Assembly: GCA_024362935.1 (NCBI GenBank)
Contig: JANCRA010000011.1
Coordinates: forward strand, 1,674,001 to 1,738,000
Direction of reading: 5' to 3'
Source: Setophaga petechia
Taxonomy: Eukaryota; Chordata; Aves; Passeriformes; Parulidae
Length of the DNA stretch: 64,000 bases
Shown here: piece after piece, positions 50,101-63,790 of the stretch
Layout: every line of letters begins with the position of its first letter
Position numbering within the stretch: the first letter of the stretch is position 1
The notes under the pieces: generated by a model
The model's input: the letters and a program-made list of their open reading frames with translations, nothing else
Told to the model about the DNA's origin: nothing
Database searches by the model: none
Made by a program: the position numbers and the translations under genes

Positions 50101-53100
50101 TAGGCATGCATGAATTGCAGACAAAAGCTCTGATCTTACATCATCACTCTCCAGCTGAGATTTCTGCACCAGTGTGTGAAGTCCCAGTGATTTCAGTGGC
50201 TGTGGGCAAAAGTAATTGGTGTCCAGAGAAGATTTAGATCCAGAGTCATGTCCAGGGATGGAAGACCTGCCTGTTTCCAGGCATAATGGAAATGAAAGAA
50301 GATTAAAACAGGGAAGATGAGCCAGGTGTTTGCCATTTCCTACAGTTTCTAAGAAATTCATCCCTGTGTCCCTGCCTCTGGCTGAGGTTCAGTGTAAGCA
50401 GAGAAGGAAGGATTGTGAACAAGACATTTCCCTTTCTTCTTTCTGGTGGATGTAGGGAGTCTCACATTTCCCTGGTGAGCAGGGGATCAGTTTTCATTCT
50501 GGAAACAAGTTTGGCACCAAGAGGATGTATGAGCTATGGAATCAGAGCTTTGGAAGGTCTTCAGTGACATTTCTCCATTCTTAGCACATCATTTAATGAC
50601 AGCACTTGATGGCCAGGTCCTAAATCTAGCATCCAGGCTCAGAAGTCAGGCCAGACACTGCCTGTTAGAGTGCAGCAAGCTGGGGAGGGCTCTCCAGCCG
50701 TGTCTTGGACCAGCTGTAGAGCTACTTTGCTCAGACTGCTCCACAGGGTGAAGGTGAGTTTGTAAAAAGGAGCTGCTTTATTTCTTGCAGCACTTCCAAG
50801 TCTCCTCCATTCTGCTCCCTGGGTTTCCAGTCCAGGAAGTCACACAGGATCATTCTTAAAGGTCTTACTCTGTTCTCATACAGCCCTTGGCAGCACCTGG
50901 TCCTGTGCAATACAGGTCAGGACCAAACCTCCTCACAGCATTAGAGGAAATGAGCAGTCTGTTCTCAGAGCTGGAGCCCACCTTGCCTTCTGGTATCCAG
51001 AAGGAAAAAGTTTGGGAAATTTCAAGGGAAACAGAAAAGTAAATGCAGACAAGTATCCACTGAGAGACAGGAGGGAGGAAGAGTAAAGGGAACTCAAGGT
51101 ACTGATAGCAGGCTTGTGAAGCTTTATTTTGACTGTGAAACTCATTGCTTTCATCACCCCTGTGCACAGTGTTGGGCTGTGGGAACAAAACACTGGTGTT
51201 CAGGATTTGCTGCATTGTGAAAAGCTGCCTTGAAGTGTCACCCTGCCTTTGGTGAGGCTCTTGGTGCAGCATAGCTAACATCAGAGACACTTCTCTGGTA
51301 TGAAAACAGCCAGACTAAAAAATATTCTTAGCACTGCAAGATGTATGAGTTAAGCAGTCTTAGGCCTCCTGTGTAATCAATGTTGTTTCTATTTTCTGTT
51401 GTGTTGTACTTGAGAAAACGTCTTTTACCACATATTTGATTGCACTAGGCTGAGGCAAGATCAAGTGTGAACCTCTCTCATTAGAAGTTCATGTTGAAGC
51501 CTGTGCTGGCCTCATTGATGGCTGGGAGATCTCTTGCTTACAGTGATTGTTAAATTTAAAATAACAGCAATTCTGATTCTCCCTCTGCAATCTAACTCCA
51601 ATCTTCCTTTGGAGCAGCTGGATCCTTTGCATTCTCTTACTTGGCTGCTTGCTCATCTCCCATGAGGATAAACACAGAGTTTAAGGGAATTTCCCATGTG
51701 GAAACTCCCTGTTCTTTATGAGAACACTGGGTGCAGCATGAACTGTGTGCAACAGCCACTTCACTTTATTTTTGGTCTAGTTTCATTTTTGTTAGCTTCA
51801 TTGTCTTTCTTGGGGGGAGGAAAAAAGGTGAGAAAAGGATTTATTGACCCATTATTAGTTTTCCAGATTCCAGTCTGACTTTCCACACTGTAAATCCAGA
51901 GTAACTCCACTGAAGCAATGGTATTGCTCCAGCTTTCCACTGTGGAATTGCCTGTCTTATTGTCTTGAGGCTCACTGTACATAGAGATATCAAGTAGAGA
52001 TTGACAAAGTTGTCTGAAAAACAATAATGTCCCTGTCCATCTGTGTGAATTGCAGGCAAATTTCCAACCATTCAAAGCCCAGATTTTTTTTTTAATGGGC
52101 AGCTCATCCATTCACAAGAGACACTGGTGTGCCTCAGCAGAGCAGCTAACTTAGGACAAGTAGCTATGCAGTGGACTTTGTTTTAGCAGTTCAGTGGTAT
52201 GTAATTGTCTGATTATAGTTTATGAGAGAAACACAAAAGGCTGGAAATATTGATTGACAGTTGCTCTGGGAATGGGGTAAGAGATGGGCAAGGAGAGTGA
52301 CATTGCTTGAATGCTGCAACTGACAGACTCTAAGCATCATTTAAACCCTGTGCAAAGTGTAGATCCCTCTTGTAAAGACAAGATTAACTTCTAAAGACAA
52401 GATAAACTGTTTTATATCACCAAATACTCTTCAAGGAGTTGTTACAATTTGTAAACAAATATCTTAGCTACTACAAACCACCAGGCTGGGCAGATTTTAG
52501 TCTCTGTGTCCTCACGTCACCCTGCTGCACTCTCCAGGTGAAGACACACTCCTTTTACTCTGCCACAGCTGGGTTGTTGTTTCCTTGGGTTCTTTTAATG
52601 AACCAGCTCTAGGGTGAGATGCTTGCCTGCTTTTGGGAGTGTAGATGGCAGAGTCAATCCTTTGGTGGCACTGTGCAGATATCTGAGGCTTTCTGAAAGC
52701 TCTCTCAGTTTAGGTCCATCCAGCTTTCTGTGACACCAAAATAATCTTAAGGCATGGACAAGGTAATTTTACAGCCAAGTGATCTCAATCATTTCCTGAG
52801 GAATATTAAGATAAACAGCTATAAAAAGTGCAAAGTGTGAGCCTCTAGCTTGTTCTCTCAGTCCTTGCAGATGCAGCAATGCTTGTATTGGTAAAAATGC
52901 TCGTATTGCTTGTAAAACCAAGTGGTACAATTATTAATGCATGGAATTGGCTACTCAGAATTAAGTTGGAAATCTAGCTAAATTAAATATTGATTAAGAT
53001 GCTTAGGCTCTGCTTGCACCATCTTTAAACTCTGAATACATTTTCTTTTTATTAGGAAAAAAAAAATAGATACCTTGGAGTTTTAATAATGAGGTGCTTT

Positions 53101-56100
53101 GAACACCAAGTCCTGAAAGCAGGAAAATTATTCTGAATAGAATAATGGAAAGCAAACAAAGATAAAGCCAGCTCTCCATAGGAAAGGGGGAGTTGCTTAG
53201 ACATCTCAGCCAAGTAGAAAACAGAAAGACTAAATGAATGAGACTGGAATTGCCTTTCTATGTAGAGGGTGACTGACACCAAATAAAAGACTATGTGATT
53301 CAGGCAAGGAGAACTTCTCTCTCACTGGGAATAATGAGGTATAATTTTTTTTTAGATAAAATTGGTGTTCAGTTCTGTAGTTCAGTCACCACATTGAAAT
53401 GGCACCCTGCCTCATGAGTTTTTAGTGCCTTTGTCTTTGCTTTTCATGTTTATCCATAATTTATACTACACTGAAGGGTTTTTTTGTGAGAAAGTGATAT
53501 TATCTTGCTGTTATTGCTTCACGGGTATTAAAAATGGAAATAATAAATTCTAGGGGTTTTTTTTTAATTTCTGTACCTAGTATCTTTTCTCCCTGTGCTA
53601 ACAATGAAGGACAGGGTCCAGCACAGCCCCTGTGAGCCATAGGCAGTGTAGCTCTAGAAAGGCTGATGTGTGTAAGATTGCCATCATGAAAGATTTCCAG
53701 AGTCCTTGCAAGTTCTGGATCTTTGAGAGGAACTGGCATTTATCAGAAAGATTATTGATGACTTGAAGGGCAATAGAGTCAGCCCACAGGCTATGAGTGG
53801 TGTCAGAATCCACACCAAGGCACCCCAATTCTTTGTGTCATTTGTTTGAAATGACATGCCTCTTCTGTTTGGCTTTTTTTTTCTTTTTTTGGACCATTAC
53901 AGTTAGTTTGGGAACAAACATGTCGCAGGCGGGCATGAAGCTTTGTATTTTCATAATTATGTTATGCTCAAGTAAAACAGGGCAAGTAGAGAAAGAGTGT
54001 AAACATGGGTGTGAATAGAATGGACTAAACCCATGGGAGCCTGGTAGTTGGTGCTGAGAAATGATGCAAAAAAGAAAGCACTGAAAAAAAGAAAAAGTAT
54101 AGCATGAAAAATCAGGGACCAATTCTACCAAACTAATTAAGCAAATATGAAGTAAGTAGATTCTGTCTTGATGGAGTTACTCAGGTAAATACCTGTTTAT
54201 GTGAAAGCTCTATCTGGCCTTAAGCACTGACTTTGTGTCTCCACAGTGTTCCAGTTCTTGCCATGAAATAACCTCTTTCTGCCAGTATAACATGATTCAC
54301 CATTTTGCCAAGAGTACCTGTGTTCTTTATCATGTCTAACCTTGTGCTCCACAACTCAGAACCAGAGCAGTTTGTGTTGGGCATGGCCCAAGCATCCTGT
54401 TCCTCCATTCAAACCCTGTTCAGGGTTTGAATTCAAACCCTGTTCATATATTCCCCAAGTATTAATCACCACAGTACCCTTAAGCTGAGACTGCTGATGG
54501 CAAAGCTTGGTAATAATAATGGAGTTTTTATATCTTCAAGGCTACTTCAAGAAAGAAATTACTTCTGAGGAGATACCAGTTGACATTACAAGAGTTTGAG
54601 CCATAGTTTGCAGAAGTCAGCAAAACATTTTCTGTAGACAGAAGTGTTCCTGACCAGAATTGCCACATTTCATGCTAAGCAGAATGAAAAACATGGACCA
54701 TTTGAGCTGACCTTGGTATTCCTCATTCTCTGACAAGCTTGAGCATACATCATTATGCTACATGGAGGAAAATTGTCATTTTTCTCCCTAAAAGTTACTT
54801 CATTTGGGTTTGTGTCTATGGCATTAATTTGCAACCAGCTTTGGGATTTCTCCTAAAGCATACCATTCCTTTTTAATTTATATTTTTAAAATATCACCAA
54901 AATATTTGCATTAGCATTAAATAGTACTCATCACTCATTCTGCCTAGCCATCAGGTATGTGGCTTACCGTGAGGACAATCCTCACAGAGTAGGAGCATGG
55001 TAAGCCATTGCTCTTCTGGATCTCTGTGTCCTAATGTATGCTGAAAACTCAATGACAGAAGCAAGAAACAATTTTCCATCCTGAGATACAACCATTTGAA
55101 CTTTTACAGCAATGCCACATTTTACATTTTCTCATTCTACATCCGCCCTTATGACTCGCCACATCCCCATCATCTCTGAGTGCATTCCAGTAGTGCCTTG
55201 AGCACTGTGCCCAGCATGTGTCCAGTGTGGTTTGTTCTCTCACTGTTGCCTTGTGTTTGTGCTTTCCAACTGAACTTTTCAACAAGAAAGCATCAGTCTC
55301 TCTAGGCTCTGCTTCCTGCTATTTTTGGTCAAGCTTCCCTTCCTCAGATAAGACCCATCTTCTTCCAGATATCCAAAGCAACTTAGCAGGCTAATGAATA
55401 GCTTCAGCAGTTGCAGTTCCTGTGCAAAGACAGAGACCTTTTTTTCTCAAAATAGCTTTTCTATGAACTTGAGTATTATTTCCTTTTCCCTCTTTCTAAA
55501 ACCTTGAACAGTTCCTTAATTTTGGTTGTTGGAAAGCTGTCACTAAGCTCTTCTCATTGTCTAAGCAGAAGTAAACCAGAAATCTGAGTATGCATGACCA
55601 TCTCCCAGCCAGTGCCTGCCATAAGCACTGGGATAAGATTTTGGGCTGGCTCCTCTGACAGTGAGGCTCAGTCCTGGCAGGCAGTGACAGTGCTCAGGCT
55701 GCACCACCCCACTGTGGGACACACTCAGCAAGTGAATTTTTCACATGTGTCTGTTGTGACATGCAGGGCTGTCCAGCAACCAAAGTGCCTCCAGCTCACC
55801 CATTGGCACAAAAACCTCTTCTTCAGAAATGGATATTTGGTCTGTGGAAGACAACTAAAGTTGTCACCAAAAGCCATGTCTGCCTTTTGGTACAGTAAAG
55901 AATCCTGAGCTTTTTAAATAAGATTTTTTCAGTTTCTTTGCAAAAAAACCTTCCCTCCTCAAATGCAATCTTCCCATCCCCATCCCCCCAACCCTGGTGC
56001 CCCATTAAGTGTTGGTTGTGAAATGAATTTGGCATCTGTTCAAATGGAGTTCCAAGGTTCTCAGCACTGTAAGTGAAACTGATTTTTGCTGTTGCAAGGA

Positions 56101-56789
56101 TGCCTGGTCTAATGTGAGAAGGGAAGAGACAGAGGCAAAGATTGGGGTGGTCCTGAAGTCAGATGTACTTCTGCCATTGCAAGTGCCATGGGAAGGTAGT
56201 GACTGCTGCAGCTGGGAGGGCTGTCCTCATGAATCACAGGTAGCACAGAGAGGAACAACAGGCAAATGGAGAGAAACCAGAATAACCACACAATCCACTA
56301 CTGTAGGCAGAAGATTTGTGGAAAAGCAGTAGATGCTCATTTCAAAGCATCTACCAGAAAAAAAACACAAACCAAACCAAACCAAAAAGCAACACACCAG
56401 TAAATCCACATGCACATCCCCCAATATTTAAAAGGGTTTGAGCCCCATATTTACACTTCCCACTTGGTATAAATATAAATAAAATTGTATAAACAAAACC
56501 TCAGTTAATTTGCAAAGTCAAGCACCCAGATAATGTAACAAATACATTTTAGACCAAATTTATTGTGGTTTTCTTTTTGCACAGAGGCTGCAGCTCTCAA
56601 AACATCTTACAGACACCCAAAAATCTTCCCTATGTCTCTGTAAGGTCAGATATGTAGTGTATAAGTGACAATTAGGTGGACAGAAAATTGACTGGACTGC
56701 CTGACTCAAAAGGTAGGGATCAGCAGTACAAAATCCATCTGGTGGCAGGTCACAACTGGTTACTGGTTACTGGGGCCAGCACTTTTTAT
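44124..56789. other. Gene-poor intergenic stretch
   Basis: No exon, RNA gene or clear transposon was recognised. Open frames are short, overlapping and without splice or domain support. Moderately GC-rich patches occur near 46780-47000, 47480-48000 and 50850-51300. Confidence 0.5.
54407..54446. repeat. Compact palindrome overlapping a direct repeat
   Basis: ATTCAAACCCTG (54407-54418) and its perfect inverted copy (54421-54432) are separated by TT. The 16-mer ATTCAAACCCTGTTCA at 54407 recurs directly at 54431. Confidence 0.95.
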
Positions 56790-57783
56790 TATGTGTATTA
56801 ACAGCTGGAACCTGTGGGTAATACCAAATTGCAGGGATGTGGTTCACATTCTGGAGGGCAAGGCTGCTGTTTACAGGGACCCTGACAATGGGAGGAAAGG
56901 ACTGGAAGGAGCCTCATGACAATCTGCAAAGGCAAATGCAAAGTCCCGTTCATGGGATGGAATAAGTTTGTGCAACATCTCAGTCTGGCCAATTGTCTAG
57001 GAAGCAGCTTTATAGGAAGTGTCTGGGTGTCCCTGTGTGCTCCAAGCAGGACCAAGCTCAGCTGGTCAGAGCATGGTGTTAATACCACCAGGGTTGTGGT
57101 TCAGTCCCTGTGGGTTCAATCCCTGAATGGACCATTCATTTACAAGCTTGACTTGATGATCCTGCTGGGTCCCTTCCAACTGAGGATATTCTGTGATCTG
57201 TAATGTGCTGGCAAAGACCAACCATATGTTAGCCTGTTAGCAGGAATATAGCCAGCTGGTCAAGAGTGGTTGTTCCTCTCTGGTATTCCACACTTGTGAA
57301 TTCCACAGCTGGGGTACTGTGTCTGCTCTGCAGTTCCCCAGCTCAAGAAGTTCGCTGACAAATTGGAGCAAGACCAGCAGAGAGTCAGCAGGACAGTGAG
57401 GGGGCAGGAGCATGTGGTGTTTGAAGAGAAGCAGTCAGAGCTGGTTTTGTCCAGTCCCATGAAGAGAAGGCCAAGGGAGATGGTTTTGCTCTCCTCAGCT
57501 CAGTAATGTGAGTCAGACTCTTCTGTGTGGTGCACACTGATAGGACTGAAGGCATTGGGCACCAGCTGCAGCACAGGAAATTCATTCAGATGTTAGGAAG
57601 ATAATTTTCACCATGAAGGGATTTTGTTCCAAAGCAGGCTGCCCAGAGAATCTCTGTCATTTCCAGACCTTCAAAGCTTGACTTACATGGAATTGGGCCA
57701 TCTGTCTTGCTGGACTAATGTTTAATGGCAGGAGGGACAAGATGACTTCTAAGGTCGCTTCCAATCTAAACGACCCCAATTCT
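56790..57783 (+). mobile_element. Diverged CR1 LINE copy, plus orientation, interrupted by a SINE
   Basis: Ordered CR1 landmarks are visible: 'ggcaaatgcaaagtcccg', 'gggtactgtgtctgctctgc', 'gaagagaaggccaagggaga', 'aggctgcccagagaatctc' and, at the end, 'cgcttccaatctaaacgacc'. The copy is strongly diverged, hence old. It covers the 3' portion of CR1 and is split at about 57051-57199 by a SINE. Confidence 0.8.
57051..57199 (+). mobile_element. tRNA-derived SINE with CR1-like tail (TguSINE1-like)
   Basis: The head resembles tRNA-Ile: GCTCAGCTGGTCAGAGCATGG includes an A-box-like region, and GGTTCAATCCC at 57113-57123 is a perfect B box. The tail 'acttgatgatcctgctgggt' followed by 'cccttccaactgaggatatt' and 'ctgtgat' matches the CR1-type tail of the passerine SINE family. 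A second B-box-like copy, GGTTCAGTCCC at 57098-57108, sits just before the first. The element is not a functional tRNA gene. Confidence 0.75.
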
Positions 57784-57960
57784 AAAGGGAAGAGATGCTG
57801 AGGGGAAGTCCAGTCCCACTAAAATCGATTGCTTTCATTATGAAACTTACTGGTTGAGGGGGATGTGAAATGAAAAGCTCGTGCCATTCCACAAGATCAG
57901 TTTAGATTTTAGAATTTTCCAATCATTTTAGTAGGCCAACACCAAGGTCTTCTTTAAGGT

Positions 57961-57990
57961 TTTGTTTGTTTGTTTGTTTGTTTTTTGTTT
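57961..57990 (+). repeat. (TTTG)n microsatellite
   Basis: Five TTTG units followed by a T run and a further TTTG. Confidence 0.95.
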
Positions 57991-60900
57991 CTCTAGAAGG
58001 ACATGAGAAAAGATCAGATGTTTGTCTGGTAATCAAATAGTAGCTAACCCTCAAGCTCTTTCATCAAGAAAGGCTGCCCTGACCTTCAGGCCATAAAGTA
58101 TTAGCCTCCTTCCTCTTTCCCTGGCACAGCATATACTCCATCTGGAAAGATAACCCTGGAAAGAGTTAAAAAGTGTGGCATTTTTACAGGGAAAATAATT
58201 TAGTTAGAATTTTTTAACCAGGTCTACACAGCCCCCACAGTGAAGGACCATACAGCAACTTTAAAACAAAAAGTAAAGAAAGAGTTTTCTCACAAGGCAA
58301 CCACTGTGATTTCTGAAATAGAAGGACATTGTGAAAACAAAGAAGTTGGCCAGTATTTGAGATTAACACCTCTGAAATGCAAAGTATGTCCCCAAATAGA
58401 TTATAATCATAAATGATAGAACTCTGCTTTTGTGTCTCCCACAGTAATGATGCATTTGAATTTCCTAAACAGGAACTTCCCACACACAAAAAAAAAGCAA
58501 GAATGAGACTTCAGACTACGAGCTCATGTGGTCGTTAGTGTCTTGTGACTGTGATGCTTTTGTGTGTGGCAAGAGGAGTGGTGGTAACCAGTTGTGGAAC
58601 AGACTTCATAATCACCTACAACATTGAAATGCTTTCAGTGATAGTGGCCTTTATCTTCCTTGCACCAGACAGTACGAAGAGATATAAATCTGTCCTAAGT
58701 ATCACATAAAATCTTTGTTGCCTGCTTCTTCGTCACCTCTTTTGCCAGAGATGGCTAATTATGGATGGAAAATGCTCTCATCTTCCTGACAATGTCCTAG
58801 ACACTATCCTGTCAGCCAAGTCTGAAGAGGTGAATTTAGGGAAAAACAGGTCCTGATCATTCTCCTTCAGAAGAATCCAGACTGCATTCAGATGAATATC
58901 CAATATTTCATCTTTCCATTTTCATCTTCCACTGCAGTCTTGAGTTCTTCCAAGTGAGCATTGCCTCTGCCTGGGTAGCCAGTGTCTACCACAGCAAATT
59001 CCTGCCCCTGCTCACTACTGCAATAGAGTAATACTTATATTAATACAGTAATACTTATCCCCAGCCATCCAGATGTGGACATGCTCATACTGTGATAATG
59101 GTGAGAGCAAAATGAGAAACAGGAGGAATTTATTTTTATGCTCTTGGTAGCTACAGGGCATTTGGGGAGAGCATGTGGAGCAGCAAAAGCCATGCTGTCA
59201 TCTATGTGTTTATCAGCGTTGTCTTGAATGTTACAAAGACTCTTTATCCAGTTCCCAAATTGGTTGGTGAATACAGGGAAGATTCTTCTTGATGGATTTG
59301 ATGGTCAAAAATTGACCATCCTGACTTGTAACTGGCTTGTACTTGGGTGAGGCCCAAGGATACTTAAAGCTGCCTTTGGATACCACAAGCACATTTGGGA
59401 GTTCCCAAGGAACCTAAGAGACACCCTGGGAATCTCAGGGAGCCTTTTGTTAAAACATATTTGCTGGCTGCATTCTGGTTCTGCTCAAATACTGATCCTG
59501 GATCCTTGCTTTGATCCCTGTATCCCCTCCCCTTCCTGCTTCTTCATTTCCTGCCCCAGCCATTTGCACTGGCCCAGTGCCACCCCCACCCCCCTTTTTG
59601 GGGCTGTGGAAGGCAAGGATGTCCCTGCTAGATGGCAAACAAAGTTTTTCCCAAAAAGTGCTTTACCACATCCTAGCCAGCATGCATCTCCAGAGACAAA
59701 TGTCACTTTCCTCAACGGAGTCACTGTGTTCAAGTCAGGCAAGAAAAGTTTTTAAATAGCTTTAGAAGAGTCTGTCTACCAAGCCTGTGAACTCTCAGAC
59801 CATGAGAGGAAGTTTTTAAAATGCTCTTCATGTACAGGAAAGCCTTTTGTCTTCAAGAGTTCAACACAGGCCCCTGTCCCAGCCACACAGTCCCACTTCC
59901 CAGCGGGAAGGGCTCCCATCCTTTACCCCTCTGCTCTCCGTTGCTTGCTGGAAGTGAAAGATGCTGGAGCAGGCAGTGCTGAGGCCCTTCAGGTTTGAAC
60001 AGGTTCTTATCTTGTTTATACTCTGAGAGTGCTGTTCATGGTCACAAAAGAAGCATGCCCAGATCGGTCTGCTATGGCTGGTGACAGAAAATGCACTGCC
60101 TGACACACTCAGAGGGGTGACTGAGTCAAAGGGGTTTCAGTTTTTTTCCATCACTCTGATATTTTCACTTTTTCTGTTAATAAATCTTCAGGTTTAGAAA
60201 GACATTGTGTGAGAGGTTATGCACAATTTGGCAGGGGGCTGTTGTTAGACTATTAGCCTTAATAAAGAGTTTCATGTCATGGTAATAAGACCAGTAATTC
60301 TGATAGCTTGTGACAACAGACCAAAGAAGTCTGATCCCCAGAATTATGTAAAGAGATTTTATACAGCTCACAGACAAGGGAAAGGGTCAGACACCCAGCT
60401 GCTATGGCACCTTACATTTCCACAGTCAGCTCTGCACAGTGGTAATTGCCATCAGGAGCTAATGTCCCACACAGCTGTCTCCCGTGTTCTCCTTTCACAT
60501 CTCTGTTATCCTGGGGACTTCACAGGAGGAAAAAAATGAATGTGATACAGTGAGGAGTAAGGCACAGTTCAAGATATTTGGGTTTCTTAACTGTATTTTT
60601 AGATTATTCAGTGTTCACCATTGGAGAAGATAGTTTATTAAAGGTGTTTAACTTTGGAAGTTTCAGACTTGCAAAAGACCCTATTATATTCTTATAAATT
60701 TTGTACCTGTAAGCAGATACACCTATATAACAATTCAAGACACAGATGGATGATTTATTCTTCTCAAGCTTTTGGATGGAAATAATCTTGAGCTTTTAAA
60801 AATACCTGAACTTTTAAATATAACAACGAGTAGATAATAACATTTTGATGTGTGGTCTTGTTTTCAGAAGCTGAGTTGGAATGTTTTTAAGTCTGTAATT

Positions 60901-63399
60901 TTCCTCACTGTACCCAGACCCTGACAGCACATATCATCATAACAGCTCTGAAGGTCCAAGGACACAAACGAGGAAGGATTGCAGGTGAATTTTACATGAG
61001 ACCAACCTGTCTCTGCACTCAAAAACTATACATAAATCTTTGGGAATCTGAGCTTGTATTCTAGGTCTGAGACATGCTGCAATTTTCATGGTACTGGTTA
61101 GGGACAATTGCTTTGAAATCAGTTTACTTTTCCTGCAATAATTTTAATAGCCTAAGGTAAGATACCCATGGACTACAGAGGGTCTGGTAAGGGGAGAGGT
61201 GGTCTACAGCAAGATAGGAAGTACTGAGACTGTAAGGGATTAGCAGGTGAACGATGTGTGAAACTTTGCAGGATGACAAGAAGCAAACATCTCTGCTGAC
61301 CTGCTGATTCTTAGTGGCTAGTAGAGGAATACTGTTCCCTAGGTTTGTTTTTGGTAGGTCCTTCTTGAGAACTGCTGAGTGGAGAACAGGTTAGTTTTTT
61401 TATAAAAAATGCTGTCTCATGGATAGCTGGTTCAAAGGTTGTCTGGGCACTGATCGTGGGCTTGCCTAGAGACCACTGCACATCCCAGCTAAAGTCTTCC
61501 TCCCTCAGGTTCTGCACTGGGCAAAGTAGTGATCGAGTCATGTGAATTTTCTTATGATTTAGTACTTTTTTCTTGTTGTCTTGTCTGATAAACTTGTCCA
61601 GCCATGCCCCAGTAATTTTGAAAATCTCTTTGGACACAGAAAGGAACAGAAGAATAATCTAATTCCCTTCAGATTATTTTAGCTACGAGAGGGAGTGAGG
61701 GTGGCTGTAGAGGATGTGCGGCTCACTCATCAAAATCAGACAATTCAGGGAAACTAATTACAACCTTTAACTGTTGTTGCAATCTCTTCTGTGGAAGAGA
61801 AGTTTTCACATGAATATTTCTTGCATTAGAGGTGAAATCAGATCCTGGTCCCGCACTTGCTGTGTTTGGAGGGCTGCCAAAAGGCTCTTTAAAAAAGGCA
61901 TTCCTGCCGCAATATGTCATGGGCTATTCTGTGCTCCCGGCTCAGATGGGCACTGGAATGCAGACCTCCCAGTCACACACTAGCTGTGCCATTCCGGAGG
62001 CTCGCGTTGCAATCTAGAGAAAATAAGCATCGAGGCAGAAGCAATACCACATGAAAATGACAGGGAGAAACAAGCAAAAGACATGTGCTGGCTGTGGGGA
62101 GCTCAGCAAACCCGCAGGCCTCCAAGCCTGCGTTTAACACTGGCCAGAGCTCAAGTCAGCCTAACAACGAGCTGGGATTTACACACAGGTTCTTCTACTA
62201 AAAAGTTACTTCATTGCTTTTAAAGGCAGTATCTCCACAAGAGAATGAGCTGCCTAAAGAGTAGAGTGAAAAGTAAGAGGAAAAGGAAGCATCTGAGCTG
62301 AAAAAAGTGAGAGTCAAATGACGGAAAGCTCTTTAAAGACAAGCACTAGATGCAGGGTTCTCAGTAATCTTGTGGTTAGCCCATCTCCCCTAGAAGGGAC
62401 TACCATTCTGTAAGGAGAAAGAAGTGTAAATTTATTAAGTCTGAGCTAGAGATAATGTAATTTTAGACTCTGTTTCCCAGATTAATTTTAAACAAGCAGA
62501 TACCCCCTGCCCCCTCCTCCCCCCTAGTAAATATTTCCTACTTTCTTTGGTGTCCTGACAGATTAAAACTGGAATATCTTTCAGAGATCATGTGAAAATG
62601 ATTCTATTTTTGCTGGATAAGTCTCATGAATATCAATATACTAAATAGAACTGACAGTGACAATAAAAATGTTGATCTCTGTGGCTGCTGAAAGAGTGAC
62701 ATTAAGTGACTCTCACTGATATTTAATTTGCAAATTGAATTGCACTTATTGAGGGAGGGGAAAAGCAGCAACGCTTGTGTTGATGAGAAATTCTGCATTT
62801 GAAAATGCTCCTTATTAATGATTCAAAACATACTGTTCCTAGGAGCTGTAAACAAGTTCAGTATTCTGCACACTAATCCATAACCATTATCATATGTAGA
62901 GAACAAGAAGTTACTCATAAACAGATGTTCTCTTTGCCAAACCCATTCATTTAATGCACATTTTACTTTCCAAGTCCTAGTTAGCAACTTTCTGTGGTGG
63001 GTACATGAAAGGATGGAAAAGCAGGGATAAGTTTGCCTGCAAAGGAGCAATGTTTTCATGGCTGTTCTGAGTCTTTTCCATCTTGCCTTGGAGTGGAAGA
63101 GTTATTCATCTTGGCCTTGCTCTCGCTGCCCTGGAGGGCACTCAGCTTTCTGCTTCCAGGCACTGTGAGGCAGTGGGAGATGCCAAACGTGTTCTGTTAG
63201 CAGAGAGCTGTGTCATTAAGTGTGCTCTCTGCTCTGACTGGGAATGAAGCCTGGCATGCACAAATGCTTATGCCCAGAGAAGGCAATTATCTTACTATAA
63301 GTTATAGGTGAGCTTCAAGGAAAAGGTATGCCAAAAGCAAGGGTGGAGGAAGTATTACTGCTCAAAGCATAACTAATTTCTAAGTTGCTTCATGTTTCT
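57991..63399. other. Gene-poor intergenic stretch at the right
   Basis: No gene or named repeat was recognised. A short palindrome (GATGGTCAA AAA TTGACCATC) lies at 59300-59320. The nearby sequence at 61840-62030 has a slightly higher CG content, but no exon could be assigned. Confidence 0.5.
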
Positions 63400-63790
63400 C
63401 AGGGCCTAGCTCAGCCCAGGTGTTGAGTGTCTCTAAGCATGGAGATCCCACCACCTGAGCAACCTGTACTCCCATTAAATTTTTTTCCATATGTCCAGCT
63501 GGACTTTCTCTCCTTTTGCTATGCACATCCAATAAAACATGTGACTCAGTTCTTCCTGTAACTCCCCAAAATGAAGATGTATGTACCATAAAGACCTTCT
63601 GTCCGCCTTCTCCAGGTTAAACAAATCCAGTTTTCTCAGTCCCTGCTCCCACAGTGAGTGCTGCATCACCACAACCATCTTGGTGACCCTCTACTGGACT
63701 CTCTCCAGTTTGTCAGTGCTCTCCTAGGAACCACAAACTGGACACACTAGTCCAAATACAGTCTCATGAGTACTAAATAGCAGGGATCTT
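63400..63790 (-). mobile_element. CR1 LINE fragment, minus orientation
   Basis: Diverged but ordered minus-strand CR1 text: 'atgtccagctggactttctc', 'ccttctccaggttaaacaaa', 'gtgaccctctactggactctc', 'caaactggacacactagtcc'. Its limits are approximate. Confidence 0.75.

Noticed and set aside
57060..57124. Possible tRNA-Ile gene
   Set aside because: The acceptor stem and anticodon arm are degraded, the B box is doubled, and a CR1-like tail follows, so it is a SINE.
59300..59320. 9-base-arm palindrome around AAA
   Set aside because: It is short enough to be expected by chance in 64 kb, and nothing nearby gives it a context.
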